Shown here: piece after piece, positions 43,700-52,255 of the stretch | How positions within the stretch are numbered: position 1 is the stretch's first letter | Layout: every line of letters starts with the position of its first letter | Assembly: GCA_963841695.1 (NCBI GenBank) | Contig: CAWJDQ010000015.1 | Location: forward strand, 620,001-684,000 | Source of the DNA: RYN-230 sp963841695 | GTDB lineage: Bacteria > Actinomycetota > Actinomycetes > Streptosporangiales > Streptosporangiaceae | Length of the DNA stretch: 64,000 bases | Direction: 5' to 3' | Position numbers and translations under genes: made by a program | Notes under the pieces: generated by a model | Database searches by the model: none | What the model was told of the DNA's origin: nothing | What the model saw: the letters and a program-made list of their open reading frames with translations, nothing else

Positions 43700-44062
43700 G
43701 ACTCCAAGCCGCCCTGGACGAAGATCGCGGCGTAGTCGGCCCGGCGAGGTGCTGGCCATCCTGAAATCTGTGTCGTCGGCCGGCGCGCGGGGAGTTCCGG
43801 GGTTCATATCTATGACGGAACCGCAGCTGCCCGCCGCGTCACTGACGCCTCCTGGCCCGCCGACCTGGTCGGCACCGCGGCCGGCTGCTTGCCGACGGTA
43901 ATCGAGGCCGCGGCCGCGGGCCGACGCGTCCTCGGCCTTGTCCCCGGCCCTGGACCGGCCCTGCATCGGCGCGGTGACCCGGCGGCGCTGCTGCCCTCTG
44001 ACGACCCCCGGTGCATCGGGGTGGTATCAGATGCGGTGGTCAAGGACGGAGAGTCGGCATGA
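43700..44062 (+). other. Unrecognised reading frame before the recombinase operon
   Basis: A frame ending at the stop 44060-44062 reads HPEICVVGRRAGSSGVHIYD, GTAAARRVTDASWPADLVGT and CIGVVSDAVVKDGESA. Its stop overlaps the next start as ATGA, which suggests it is a real C-terminus coupled to the next gene. No start codon or family is evident, so it may be a truncated element gene. The rest of 43628-43700 shows nothing. Confidence 0.35.
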
Positions 44063-44259
44063 CCGCGAAGCCGTCGCGAGTTGGCCGCCGGGCTGCCGAG
44101 CCAGCCAGGGCAACGGTCGGCGCGCGGCTGATCGAGGTGACCTTCAGCGCAGCCGAGCCGCAGCTAACTCCGGGCGCGGCCCGGGCTGTCCTGGCCCTGC
44201 TGCTGCGTGCACGGGAGAGGGCGCAGGCCAGGGACCGTCCCGAGGGTCGGCCGACTTGA
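44059..44259 (+). CDS. Small AICE-type protein of the recombinase operon
   Basis: A 66-residue protein from ATG 44059 (GGAGAG upstream). The segment RLIEVTFSAAEPQLTPGAAR, then AVLALLLRARERAQAR, is a beta strand followed by a long helix, a small fold I recall from actinomycete integrative elements next to serine recombinases. It could be an excision partner or recombinase accessory, but no function is proven. The start overlaps the upstream frame. Confidence 0.5.
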   Translation: MTAKPSRVGRRAAEPARATVGARLIEVTFSAAEPQLTPGAARAVLALLLRARERAQARDRPEGRPT

Positions 44260-44376
44260 CGTCCGCCGCCAAGTCCGGGTACCACCGTGGACCCGGCACG
44301 CTGCGCGCCGGCGTGCTCCGGCCGGGCGTACCGGCACGGCCCCGCCCGGCGAGCAAGTGCACGGGAAGGCATAGTG

Positions 44377-45010
44377 ATGACAGGAATGGACTCTGGCGGC
44401 CGTCCGCGCCAGGCTGGCCCGCTCGCGGACGATTCCACGACGCGAGCAGCGAAGGGCCTGGGCATGGCTGATGGGAACAGGTCGGTTCTGGCGGTGCCAG
44501 TCGCGTTCTACGGACGGACCGCTGACGCCGCCGGTACCGGCGACAGTCGGGCAGACCGGCACCAGCAACTGGCCCTGCGCCGCGCGGTCGCCGCGGCCTG
44601 CGCCGCCTGGGTGGCCACGGAGTTCTTCGACGAAGACCGCCGCGCCGACTCCCCCTGGTGGTGCCGCCCGCCGGGCCGGTCCCTGCTGGCCGCGCTCTCC
44701 GCGCCAGGCCGCGTGGCCGCGACAGTGGTGGTCGCGGGCCCGTCGTGCTTGCTTCCCGGCGCCCGAAGGCACTGGCATCCTGGCTCGGCTCGCATTCCGG
44801 CGTGCGCAGCTCGTGCTAGCCGACTCTGGCCTGATGATCGGCTCGGCCGAGGAATACGCCCTGCTCGGCAGGCTTGCGGCCGCTCCCACCTACGGCGCGC
44901 CACCCGGCTGCGGTGACTCCTCGCCATCTGTCCGCGGCCAGCGGGCGCGTGGCAGCCAGCCCGGACAGCCCGCCGCCGGGCGGCGCCGCCGCACCTGTGA
45001 ACTCAAATGA
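44377..45010 (+). pseudogene. Resolvase-like accessory protein, one frameshift
   Basis: From ATG 44377 the first frame reads LAVPVAFYGRTADAAGTGDS, RADRHQQLALRRAVAAACAA, ATEFFDEDRRAD and LLAALSAPGRVAATVVVAGP. It follows the plan of a serine-recombinase catalytic domain, but the catalytic serine is replaced by alanine (GRTA for GRTS/GRVS). After a shift near 44755 the second frame gives GTGILARLAFRRAQLVLADS, SAEEYALLGRL. The stop overlaps the recombinase start (ATGA). A paralog without the nucleophile, in the same operon as the active-type enzyme, could be a regulatory or architectural partner. Confidence 0.5.
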
Positions 45011-46756
45011 ACGCCGCCCTGCTAGACCCAAGCCCGGAGGCGAGCGCCCCGGTCCGGCGGTTCGCGTTCAAGGACCGGGTCTCGACCGAGGACAACCAGG
45101 ACCCCGAGGCGTCCCGGAACTGGCAGCTGTCTCGCAGCCGCGCCCTGATCGAGCTGGCCGGGGGGATCATCGTCGCCGAGTACTTCGACATCGGCCAGTC
45201 CCCGCTCGCTGCCGTGGATGCGCCGGCCCCGGGCCGCGCAGCTGCTGGCCGACCTCGCCAACCCCGCCCGCGGCTTTGACGCCGTGGCGATCGGCGAACC
45301 CCAGCGGGCGTTCTACGGCAACCAGTACAGCCTGACCATGCCCGTGTTCACCCACTACGGAGTCGAGCTATGGGTCCCAGAGGTCGGCGGGCCGATTGAC
45401 CCCGACTCCGAGGCTCATGACCTGATCATGTCGGTGTTCGGCGGTATGTCGAAGGGCGAGCGGAACCGGATCAAGCTCCGGGTCCGCGCCGCGATGGCCG
45501 CGCAGGCCGCGATCGAGGGACGGTTCCTCGGCGGAAGGCCTCCCTACGGCTACCGGATCGCCGACGCCGGGCCGCACCCAACCCCGCCAAGGCCACCGAC
45601 GGGAAGCGGCTGCACAAGCTCGAACCCGACCCCGAGACCGCGTGGGTGGTCCGGCGGATCTTCGCGGAGTACCTGGCCGGGCGCGGTCTGTTCGCCATCG
45701 CCGAAGGGCTGACCCGCGACGCCGTCTGCTCCCCGTCGCAGCATGACGCGGTCCGAAACCCGCACCGCACCGGACAGGGATGGGCAAAGAGCGCCGTCCG
45801 CGCCATCTTGCGCAACCCCCGCTACACCGGCCGGCAAGTCTGGAACAAGCAGCGCAAAGACGAGATCCTGCTCGACGTCAACGACGTCGCCCGCGGCTAT
45901 GAGACCCGGATGCGCCGGAACGACACACGGCAGTGGGTCTGGTCCGAAACCCTCGCCCATGAGCCCCTGGTCTCCATCGGAGACTTCGACGCCGCCCAGG
46001 CCACCATGGCCGGCGCCGGGCGCGCCCGGCATGCCAGCCACGAGACCCGCCAGCGGGTCTGCAACCCCTACGTCCTGCGCGGCCGGGTGTACTGCGGGTT
46101 CTGCCATCGCAGAATGCAAGGCCAGTACAACCACGGTGCCGCCTACTACCGGTGCCGGTACCCCAGGGAGTACGCTCTCGCCAGCCATATCTACCACCCC
46201 GGCAACGTCTACCTTCGCGAGGCCGACGTCCTGCCCGCCATCGACAAGTGGCTGTCGGCCATCTTCGCCCCGCACCGGCTCGCCCAGACCATCCGCGAGA
46301 TGCAAGCAGCGCAGCCCCCCGTCGGCACCGGACCCGCCGAGCCCGGCGAAGACACCCGCGCCGTCATCGCCGACTGCGACGTCCGGCTGGCCCGCTACCA
46401 GGCCACCCTCGACGCCGGAGCCGACCCCCAGGCCGTCGCCGAGTGGACCCGCCAGGTAAAAGCCGAACGCGCCGGCGCACTCGCCCGCGACGCCCGCGAC
46501 CAGGCCCACAGCAAGGCCGGCCGCCAGCTCACCGAAGACGACATCGGACACCCTCATCACCGCCCTCGGCAACCTGCGCGACGTCATCCGCGACGCCGGG
46601 CCCGCCGAGAAGGCAGCCATCTACGACCAGCTCGACCTCAACGTCACCTACAAGCCCGGAGAAGCGAAAATCCGGGCCGAAGTCACCATCGGCCCGGAGA
46701 AATATGTAGAGCACGCGCATCAACGTGGGGATACGGGTCGTGTCCGAGGGGGGACT
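45007..46756 (+). pseudogene. Large serine recombinase (integrase), three frameshifts
   Basis: Starts ATG 45007, overlapping the upstream stop. Frame 1 has RRFAFKDRVSTEDNQDPEAS with the catalytic Ser, and IIVAEYFDIGQSP. After a shift near 45225 come VFGGMSKGERNRIKLRVRAA and GRFLGGRPPYGYRIAD (resolvase end). After one near 45590 come the recombinase domain, zinc ribbon (YCGFCHRRM) and coiled coil. A third shift near 46550 leads to LGNLRDVIRDAGPAEKAAIY. The final codons run into the 3' end of tRNA-Leu, stopping at 46754-46756, so the gene end overlaps the attachment site. It probably integrated the island. Confidence 0.8.
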
Positions 46757-46762
46757 TGAACC
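46740..46762. repeat. att copy within the tRNA-Leu 3' end
   Basis: The 23 bases at 46740-46762 match 1597-1619 with one mismatch. They cover the acceptor and T arms of tRNA-Leu, so integration restores the tRNA. Confidence 0.55.
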
Positions 46763-46826
46763 CCCATGCCCCTTTCAGGGCACTAGCACCTCAAGCTAGC
46801 GCGTCTGCCTATTCCGCCACCCGGAC
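46741..46826 (-). tRNA. tRNA-Leu (GAG)
   Basis: On the minus strand: 7-bp acceptor stem GTCCGGG / CTCGGAC, D arm GGCGGAATAGGCAGACGCG, anticodon stem CTAGC / GCTAG around TTGAGGT (anticodon GAG), long variable arm TGCCCTGAAAGGGGCA typical of Leu, and T arm GGGGGTTCAAGTCCCCC. CCA is not encoded. Confidence 0.95.
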
Positions 46827-47049
46827 GTACGCCAGACCCCGGTATCGCCCCGGGTCGGCCGCCTCACGATAGCAAATCCTGCCGCGTCCGGCGAAGCCGC
46901 CGCATGCCCGCGTCCCGTCCGACCCGCCCCCGCCGCCAGGCCCCGCCCGCGGGCCTCCGCCGGGCACCCGGCCCGCGCCCCGCCCCGCCGCCGCCCATGA
47001 AGCCCGACGCCCCCGCCACCCCGCCCGCCCCAAGTGCGACCATGGACTG

Positions 47050-48396
47050 ATGACGCAGACTCCAGCCGCCTCGGGCCGCCCCACCATCACCGCTCAGGAC
47101 GAGGTCGCTGGCCTGTGCAGCGACCTGATCAGGATCGACACCTCCAACCGCGGTGATAACGCCGGCCCTGGTGAACGGCAGGCCGCCGAGCACGTGGCCG
47201 GGCTCCTGGCCGAGGCCGGCCTCGAGCCGGTCATCCTGGAATCCGCCCCGGGCCGCGCCAGCGTGGTCACCCGCATCACCGGCGAGCACCCGGAACGCCC
47301 GGCCCTGCTGCTGCACGGCCATCTGGACGTGGTCCCGGCCGACGCCGCGGACTGGCAGGTTGACCCGTTCTCCGGCCACATCGATGACAGCGGCCCGGAC
47401 GACGCCTGTGTCTGGGGCCGCGGCGCCGTCGACATGAAGGACATGGACGCGATGATCCTCGCCGTCGTCCGCCAACGCCTGCGTGAGGGCCGCCGTCCGC
47501 CCCGCGATGTGGTCCTGGCCTTCCTGGCCGACGAGGAGGCGGGTGGCTCGTACGGCGCTCGCTTCCTGGTCGATAACCACCCGGGCCTCTTCGAGGGGGT
47601 CACCGAGGCGGTCGGCGAGGTCGGCGGGTTCAGCGTCACCCTCGGCGGCCAGCGCCTCTACCTGGTGCAGACCGCGGAGAAGGGCATCGCCTGGCTCCGG
47701 CTGACCGCGCGGGGCACCGCCGGGCACGGCTCGATGCTGCAGCCCGACAACGCGGTGACTGAGCTGGCCGAGACCGTGGCACGGATGGGCCGTCACGACT
47801 GGCCGGTCAGCCTCACCCCGTCGGTCGAGGCGTTCCTGACCGAGGCCTGCGCCGCGCTCGGCATCGAGTACGGGCCGGAGGCCTACCGTCAGGTCATCGA
47901 CAAGATCGGGTCGCTGTCCCGGCTGACCGGCGCGACCTTGCGCAACACCCTCAACCCCAGCGTGCTCAAGGCCGGGTACAAGGTCAACGTGGTCCCGCAG
48001 GTGGCCACCGCCGACGTGGACGGGCGCTTCCTGCCGGGTCACGAGGAGGAGTTCCTCGCCGAGGTGGACAGCCTCCTGGGCACCAGCGTGCAGCGCGAGT
48101 TCATCCACCACGACATCGCCCTGGAGACCACGTTCGACGGCGAGCTGTGCGACGCGATGGCCGCGGCCCTGCTGGCCGAGGACCCCGGGGCCAAAGTCGT
48201 CCCGTACTGCCTGTCCGGCGGCACGGACGCGAAGTCGTTCAGCCGGCTCGGCATGCGCTGCTTCGGCTTCGCCCCGTTGCGGCTCCCGGCGGACCTGGAC
48301 TTCTCCGGCATGTTCCACGGCGTGGACGAGCGTGTCCCGGTGGCCGCCCTGCAGTTCGGGACCCGTGTCCTGGACGGCTTCCTCGACCGCTGCTGA
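47050..48396 (+). CDS. M20/M25/M40-family metallopeptidase
   Basis: An intact 448-residue protein, normal family length. Metal-binding and catalytic residues appear in order: ALLLHGHLDVVPAD (His and catalytic Asp), WGRGAVDMKDMDA (bridging Asp), LAFLADEEAGGSYGARFLVD (catalytic and metal Glu), and the lid domain around TARGTAGHGSMLQPDNAV. It hydrolyses small peptides or acylated amino acids, as succinyl-diaminopimelate desuccinylase and acetylornithine deacetylase do; the exact substrate cannot be assigned. In actinomycetes it is often next to a DUF5703 gene, as here. It is the first intact core gene beyond tRNA-Leu. Confidence 0.9.
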   Translation: MTQTPAASGRPTITAQDEVAGLCSDLIRIDTSNRGDNAGPGERQAAEHVAGLLAEAGLEPVILESAPGRASVVTRITGEHPERPALLLHGHLDVVPADAADWQVDPFSGHIDDSGPDDACVWGRGAVDMKDMDAMILAVVRQRLREGRRPPRDVVLAFLADEEAGGSYGARFLVDNHPGLFEGVTEAVGEVGGFSVTLGGQRLYLVQTAEKGIAWLRLTARGTAGHGSMLQPDNAVTELAETVARMGRHDWPVSLTPSVEAFLTEACAALGIEYGPEAYRQVIDKIGSLSRLTGATLRNTLNPSVLKAGYKVNVVPQVATADVDGRFLPGHEEEFLAEVDSLLGTSVQREFIHHDIALETTFDGELCDAMAAALLAEDPGAKVVPYCLSGGTDAKSFSRLGMRCFGFAPLRLPADLDFSGMFHGVDERVPVAALQFGTRVLDGFLDRC

Positions 48397-48975
48397 CCGC
48401 CCCCGTCCACGCCCCGCCGGAAGCGTTTTTCGCCTAATCGCCATATGCGCACACTCGGTAGTGTTATCGTGACGCATTGTGTGAGGCTGTCCACTGTCGG
48501 GGGGGAGCAGGAAACCCGGCAAACCCTGTCTGGCCAGCCCGCACAGCACCGGAAACGGCGAGGGAAGTCGCCTGCTGTTCTGGAGCCGGAGAACAACCGG
48601 GGGCCGCGTGCGGACCCGCGTGAGACGCGGGTCAGGCGCGACGCGGCTGGGCACTGCCGGCGACCGGAGCTGCGGAAGATCGCTGTGACCGGCGTGGCTA
48701 CCCCGCCCGGGCGGCCACGGCCAGCTGAAGCTGCCCCCCGCAGTGCCCGCTGGCCGTGGCCGCCGCCGCTCCCCGCACGGAGGTGCGCGTTACGCAGGCA
48801 CAACGTCAAAACCGAGAACTTCAGGGCCCCCAACGGTCCGTCCGCCCCACCGTCTCACCAGCCACCAGGGTGGCGGGGAGACGGCCAGCACCGCCGTGCG
48901 CCGTCACCGCCTGCGGGCGGCCCGGCGCACGCCCCGGGGGGACCGGCCCGCCGGGCGCCGACCAGCAACCGGTGG
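48397..48975. other. Intergenic region without a supported gene
   Basis: About 580 bases between the M20 peptidase and DUF5703. A long frame on the plus strand (48445-49284) is rich in Pro, Arg and Gly and overlaps the DUF5703 gene, so I treat it as spurious. An imperfect hairpin (CCCGCGTGAGACGCGGG, 48617-48633) is present. The stretch near 48448-48480 is AT-richer than its surroundings and could be a promoter. Confidence 0.4.
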
Positions 48976-49161
48976 TCAAAGGGTCAGTACGGGGCGTATG
49001 ATCGGCCGCCGCAGGGTGACCTTCCTGCTGCCGTCTGCATACAGGCGGAGTCTGGCCAGTTCCCACTCGCCGTACTCAGCATGGTCCGTCAGCAGGCGCC
49101 GGGCGGCGTCTCGCGACGTTCCTCGCGGCAGGTACAGCACGAGGTAGGAGTAGTCGGCCAT
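48976..49161 (-). CDS. DUF5703-family small protein
   Basis: A 61-residue protein, MADYSYLVLYLPRGTSRDAA and RRLLTDHAEYGEWELARLRL, ending in YADGSRKVTLRRPIIR. I recognise this as the small conserved actinobacterial protein DUF5703. AGAGG precedes the ATG; a GTG three bases earlier is also possible. The neighbouring M20 peptidase is a frequent companion. The function is unknown. Confidence 0.8.
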   Translation of the reverse strand: MADYSYLVLYLPRGTSRDAARRLLTDHAEYGEWELARLRLYADGSRKVTLRRPIIRPVLTL

Positions 49162-49365
49162 CACCTCTTATTGTGCGCGGCGTACGCGGTGGTTCAATCG
49201 GCAGTGACGAAATATTCTCCAGAACGGCTGTCCGGGGCGGAGCGGGGCGGGGTAGGGGAACACCCATGCCGGCCCGGGAGTTGAACAGAAGCAGGGCCGG
49301 ACGGGCAGGATCGGCCAACAGACAAGACCGGGCCGGGCACAGGCGCCGGACTAGAAGGTGAATGC

Positions 49366-52125
49366 GTGGCAGCAAGGACACCTCCCGCCGCGAAGCGAGC
49401 GAGGGGCAAGGACAACGCCGCGACCAACGGCGGGGGTACTCGCCTGGTGATCGTCGAGTCCCCAGCGAAGGCGCGGACCATCGCGGGCTACCTCGGCCAG
49501 GGGTACGTGGTGGAGTCCAGCATCGGGCATATCCGTGACATGCCGGATAAGGCTGCCGAAATCCCCGAGAAGTACCGCAAGGAGCCGTGGGCCCGGCTCG
49601 GGGTCAACGTCGACGATGACTTCGGCGCGCTGTACGTGGTGCACGCCGACAAGAAGTCCCAGGTCTCGAAGCTCAAGTCGCTGCTGAAGGATGCCGACGA
49701 GCTCTACCTCGCTACTGATGAGGACCGCGAGGGCGAGGCCATCGCCTGGCACCTCCTTGAGGAGCTCAAGCCCAAGGTGCCGACCCGGCGGATGGTCTTC
49801 CACGAGATCACGCCCGAGGCGATCGCGCATGCGGTGGACAACCCGCGCGAGCTGAACGCCGGGCTGGTCGATGCCTACCAGACCCGGCGGGTGCTGGACC
49901 GGCTGTACGGCTACGAGGTCTCCCCGGTGCTGTGGAAGAAGGTCATGCCCCGGCTGTCCGCGGGGCGGGTCCAGTCCGTGGCCACCCGGCTGGTGGTCGC
50001 CCGGGAACGGGAGCGGATCGCGTTCCGCGCCGCCCGGTACTGGGACCTGCAGGCCGTGTTCGCCCGGGCCGACGGCGCGGGCGACGACGGTGCGTCCTCG
50101 TTCCCGGCCGGGCTGGTCGCGGTGGACGGTCGCCGGGTCGCCCAGGGCCGCGACTTCGCGCCGTCCGGTGAACTCCGCAACCCCGACGTGCTGTACCTGG
50201 AAGGCGCCCCGGCGGCCGACGGCCAGGTCATCCCGCCGGGCGTCGTGCACCGGCTGTCCGCCGCCGGGCTCGCCGACCGGCTGCAGGGCGCGGACTTCTC
50301 GGTCAAGTCGGTCGAGCGCAAGCCGTACCGGCGCTCCCCGTACGCGCCGTTCCGCACCACCACCCTCCAGCAGGAGGCATCCCGCAAGCTCGGCTTCTCG
50401 GCCAAGTACACGATGTCGGTGGCGCAGCGGCTGTACGAGAACGGCCACATCACCTATATGCGGACCGACTCGACCACGCTGTCGCAGACCGCGATCGACG
50501 CTGCCCGGCGCCAGGCGCGGGAACTGTACGGCGCCGAGTACGTGCCGGATGCCCCGCGCCTCTACACCAGCAAGGTGAAGAACGCGCAGGAAGCGCACGA
50601 GGCGATCCGGCCCGCCGGTGACTCGTTCCGCACTCCGGCCCAGTCCCGGCTGTCCGGCGACGAGCTGCGCGTCTACGAGCTGGTCTGGAAGCGCACCGTG
50701 GCCTCGCAGATGAAGGACGCCACCGGGGAGTCGGTGTCGGTGCGCGTGTCCGGCCGCTCCTCCACGGGCGAGGAAGCCGAGTTCGGCGCGTCCGGGAAGA
50801 TCATCTCCTTCCACGGCTTCCTCAAGGCCTACGTGGAAGACGCGGACGACGACGCCGACCGGGACGACCGGGAGCGCCGCCTGCCGCCGCTGTCCGAGGG
50901 CGACGCGCTGAACGCGCTGGAGCTGGCCGCCTCCGAGCACGCCACCCGGCCGCCCGCCCGGTACACCGAGGCGACGCTGGTCAAGGACCTGGAAGACCGG
51001 GAGATCGGCCGTCCCTCGACGTACGCGAACATCCTCGGCACCATCCTGGACCGCGGGTACGTGTTCAAGAAGGGCACCGCCCTGGTGCCCTCGTTCCTCG
51101 CCTTCGCCGTGATCACCCTGCTGGAGCGGCACTTCTCCCAGCTGGTGGACTACGACTTCACCGCGCGGATGGAGGACGCCCTCGACGCGATCGCCCGCGG
51201 GGAGGCCGCCCGGGTGCCGTGGCTGCGCCGGTTCTACTTCGGCGCCGAGGGCGAGGAAGGGCTCAAGGAACTGGTCAGCGACCTCGGCGACATCGACGCG
51301 CGCGACGTCAGCTCGTTCCCGCTGGCCGGCACCGACATCACCGTCCGGGTCGGCCGGTACGGGCCGTACCTGGAGCGCGGCGACCAGCGGGTCAACGTGC
51401 CTGAGGGCACCGCGCCGGACGAGCTCACCCCGGAGAAGGCCGCCGAGCTGTTCGCGCAGCCCAGCGGCGACTTCCCGCTCGGCACCGACCCGGCCAGCGG
51501 GCGGGAGATCGTGGCCAAGGCAGGCCGGTTCGGCCCGTACGTGACCGAGGTGCTGCCCGAGGGTGACACCAGCAAGCCGCGTACCGCGTCGCTGCTGAAG
51601 TCGATGGCGCTGGACACGGTCACGCTGGCGGACGCGCTCCGGCTGCTCACGCTGCCGCGCACGATCGGCGAGCTGGACGGCGAGCCGATCACCGTGCAGA
51701 ACGGCCGGTACGGGCCGTACGTGAAGAAGGGCACGGACAGCCGCTCGCTGGAGAGCGAGGAGCAGCTGTTCACGCTCACTCTGGCCGAGGCCAAGGAGCT
51801 GTTCGCGCAGCCGAAGGCCCGCGGCCGGGGCCGCGCGGCCAGCGCCCCGCCCCTGCGTGAGCTGGGCGAGGACCCGGCCACCAAGCGCCCGATGGTCATC
51901 AAGGAAGGCCGCTGGGGCGCGTACGTGACCGACGGCGAGACCAACGCCTCGCTGCGCCAGGGGGACGCGGTCGACTCGATCACCGCGCAGCGGGCGGCCG
52001 AGCTGCTGGCCGAGCGGCGGACCGCGGCTCCCTCGGCCCCGCGCCGCCGCACCACGGCGAAGAAGCCGGCGGCCAAGAAGCCCGCCGCGAAGAAGGCGGC
52101 CCCGAAGAAGCCCACCCGGGCCTAG
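49366..52125 (+). CDS. topA: DNA topoisomerase I (type IA)
   Basis: An intact 919-residue enzyme. The TOPRIM domain reads LVIVESPAKARTIAGYLGQG and ATDEDREGEAIAWHLLEEL. The gate domain has SAGRVQSVATRLVVARERER, and the active-site tyrosine is in GHITYMRTDSTTLS. The C-terminus has several topoisomerase repeats (RVGRYGPYLERG, VQNGRYGPYVKKG, IKEGRWGAYVTDG) and a Lys/Ala tail typical of high-GC actinobacteria, which aids DNA relaxation. It removes negative supercoils. GTG 49366 with AGAAGGTGA upstream is the chosen start. It heads the topA, tmk, holB neighbourhood. Confidence 0.97.
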   Translation: MAARTPPAAKRARGKDNAATNGGGTRLVIVESPAKARTIAGYLGQGYVVESSIGHIRDMPDKAAEIPEKYRKEPWARLGVNVDDDFGALYVVHADKKSQVSKLKSLLKDADELYLATDEDREGEAIAWHLLEELKPKVPTRRMVFHEITPEAIAHAVDNPRELNAGLVDAYQTRRVLDRLYGYEVSPVLWKKVMPRLSAGRVQSVATRLVVARERERIAFRAARYWDLQAVFARADGAGDDGASSFPAGLVAVDGRRVAQGRDFAPSGELRNPDVLYLEGAPAADGQVIPPGVVHRLSAAGLADRLQGADFSVKSVERKPYRRSPYAPFRTTTLQQEASRKLGFSAKYTMSVAQRLYENGHITYMRTDSTTLSQTAIDAARRQARELYGAEYVPDAPRLYTSKVKNAQEAHEAIRPAGDSFRTPAQSRLSGDELRVYELVWKRTVASQMKDATGESVSVRVSGRSSTGEEAEFGASGKIISFHGFLKAYVEDADDDADRDDRERRLPPLSEGDALNALELAASEHATRPPARYTEATLVKDLEDREIGRPSTYANILGTILDRGYVFKKGTALVPSFLAFAVITLLERHFSQLVDYDFTARMEDALDAIARGEAARVPWLRRFYFGAEGEEGLKELVSDLGDIDARDVSSFPLAGTDITVRVGRYGPYLERGDQRVNVPEGTAPDELTPEKAAELFAQPSGDFPLGTDPASGREIVAKAGRFGPYVTEVLPEGDTSKPRTASLLKSMALDTVTLADALRLLTLPRTIGELDGEPITVQNGRYGPYVKKGTDSRSLESEEQLFTLTLAEAKELFAQPKARGRGRAASAPPLRELGEDPATKRPMVIKEGRWGAYVTDGETNASLRQGDAVDSITAQRAAELLAERRTAAPSAPRRRTTAKKPAAKKPAAKKAAPKKPTRA

Positions 52126-52160
52126 ACCGGGATGCCCGCCCGGGCCTAGACCGGGATGCC
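52115..52160. repeat. 24-bp tandem duplication over the topA stop
   Basis: CCCGGGCCTAGACCGGGATG occurs at 52115 and again at 52139, a period of 24. The first copy contains the last codon and stop codon of topA. Confidence 0.7.
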
Positions 52161-52255
52161 GCCGGGCCCGGCCGGGCCCGGGACGGCCCTACCTGCCGGA
52201 CATTTCGCAAGCTTGCAGGCCACGCGAGCCCCTCTGGTGTGGATACCCTGACCCA

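Larger units (their letters stand above)
1571..46762. mobile_element. Large composite genomic island at tRNA-Leu
   Basis: The right end is the 3' part of tRNA-Leu (46741-46826), entered by the reading frame of a large serine recombinase. The left end carries copies of the same tRNA 3' end at 1571-1593 and 1597-1619; the second matches 46740-46762 at 22 of 23 positions. Between them lie at least three serine recombinase copies or fragments, two tyrosine-integrase fragments, five DUF2637 copies or relics, an IS630-type transposon, a toxin-antitoxin pair and many frameshifted genes. This suggests several integrations in tandem at one tRNA followed by decay. It is probably not mobile now, because the terminal recombinase is frameshifted three times. 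The exact boundaries are inference. Confidence 0.55.

Noticed and set aside
48445..49284. 279-residue plus-strand frame between the M20 peptidase and topA
   Set aside because: Pro/Arg-rich with no ribosome site, and it overlaps the conserved DUF5703 gene on the other strand.
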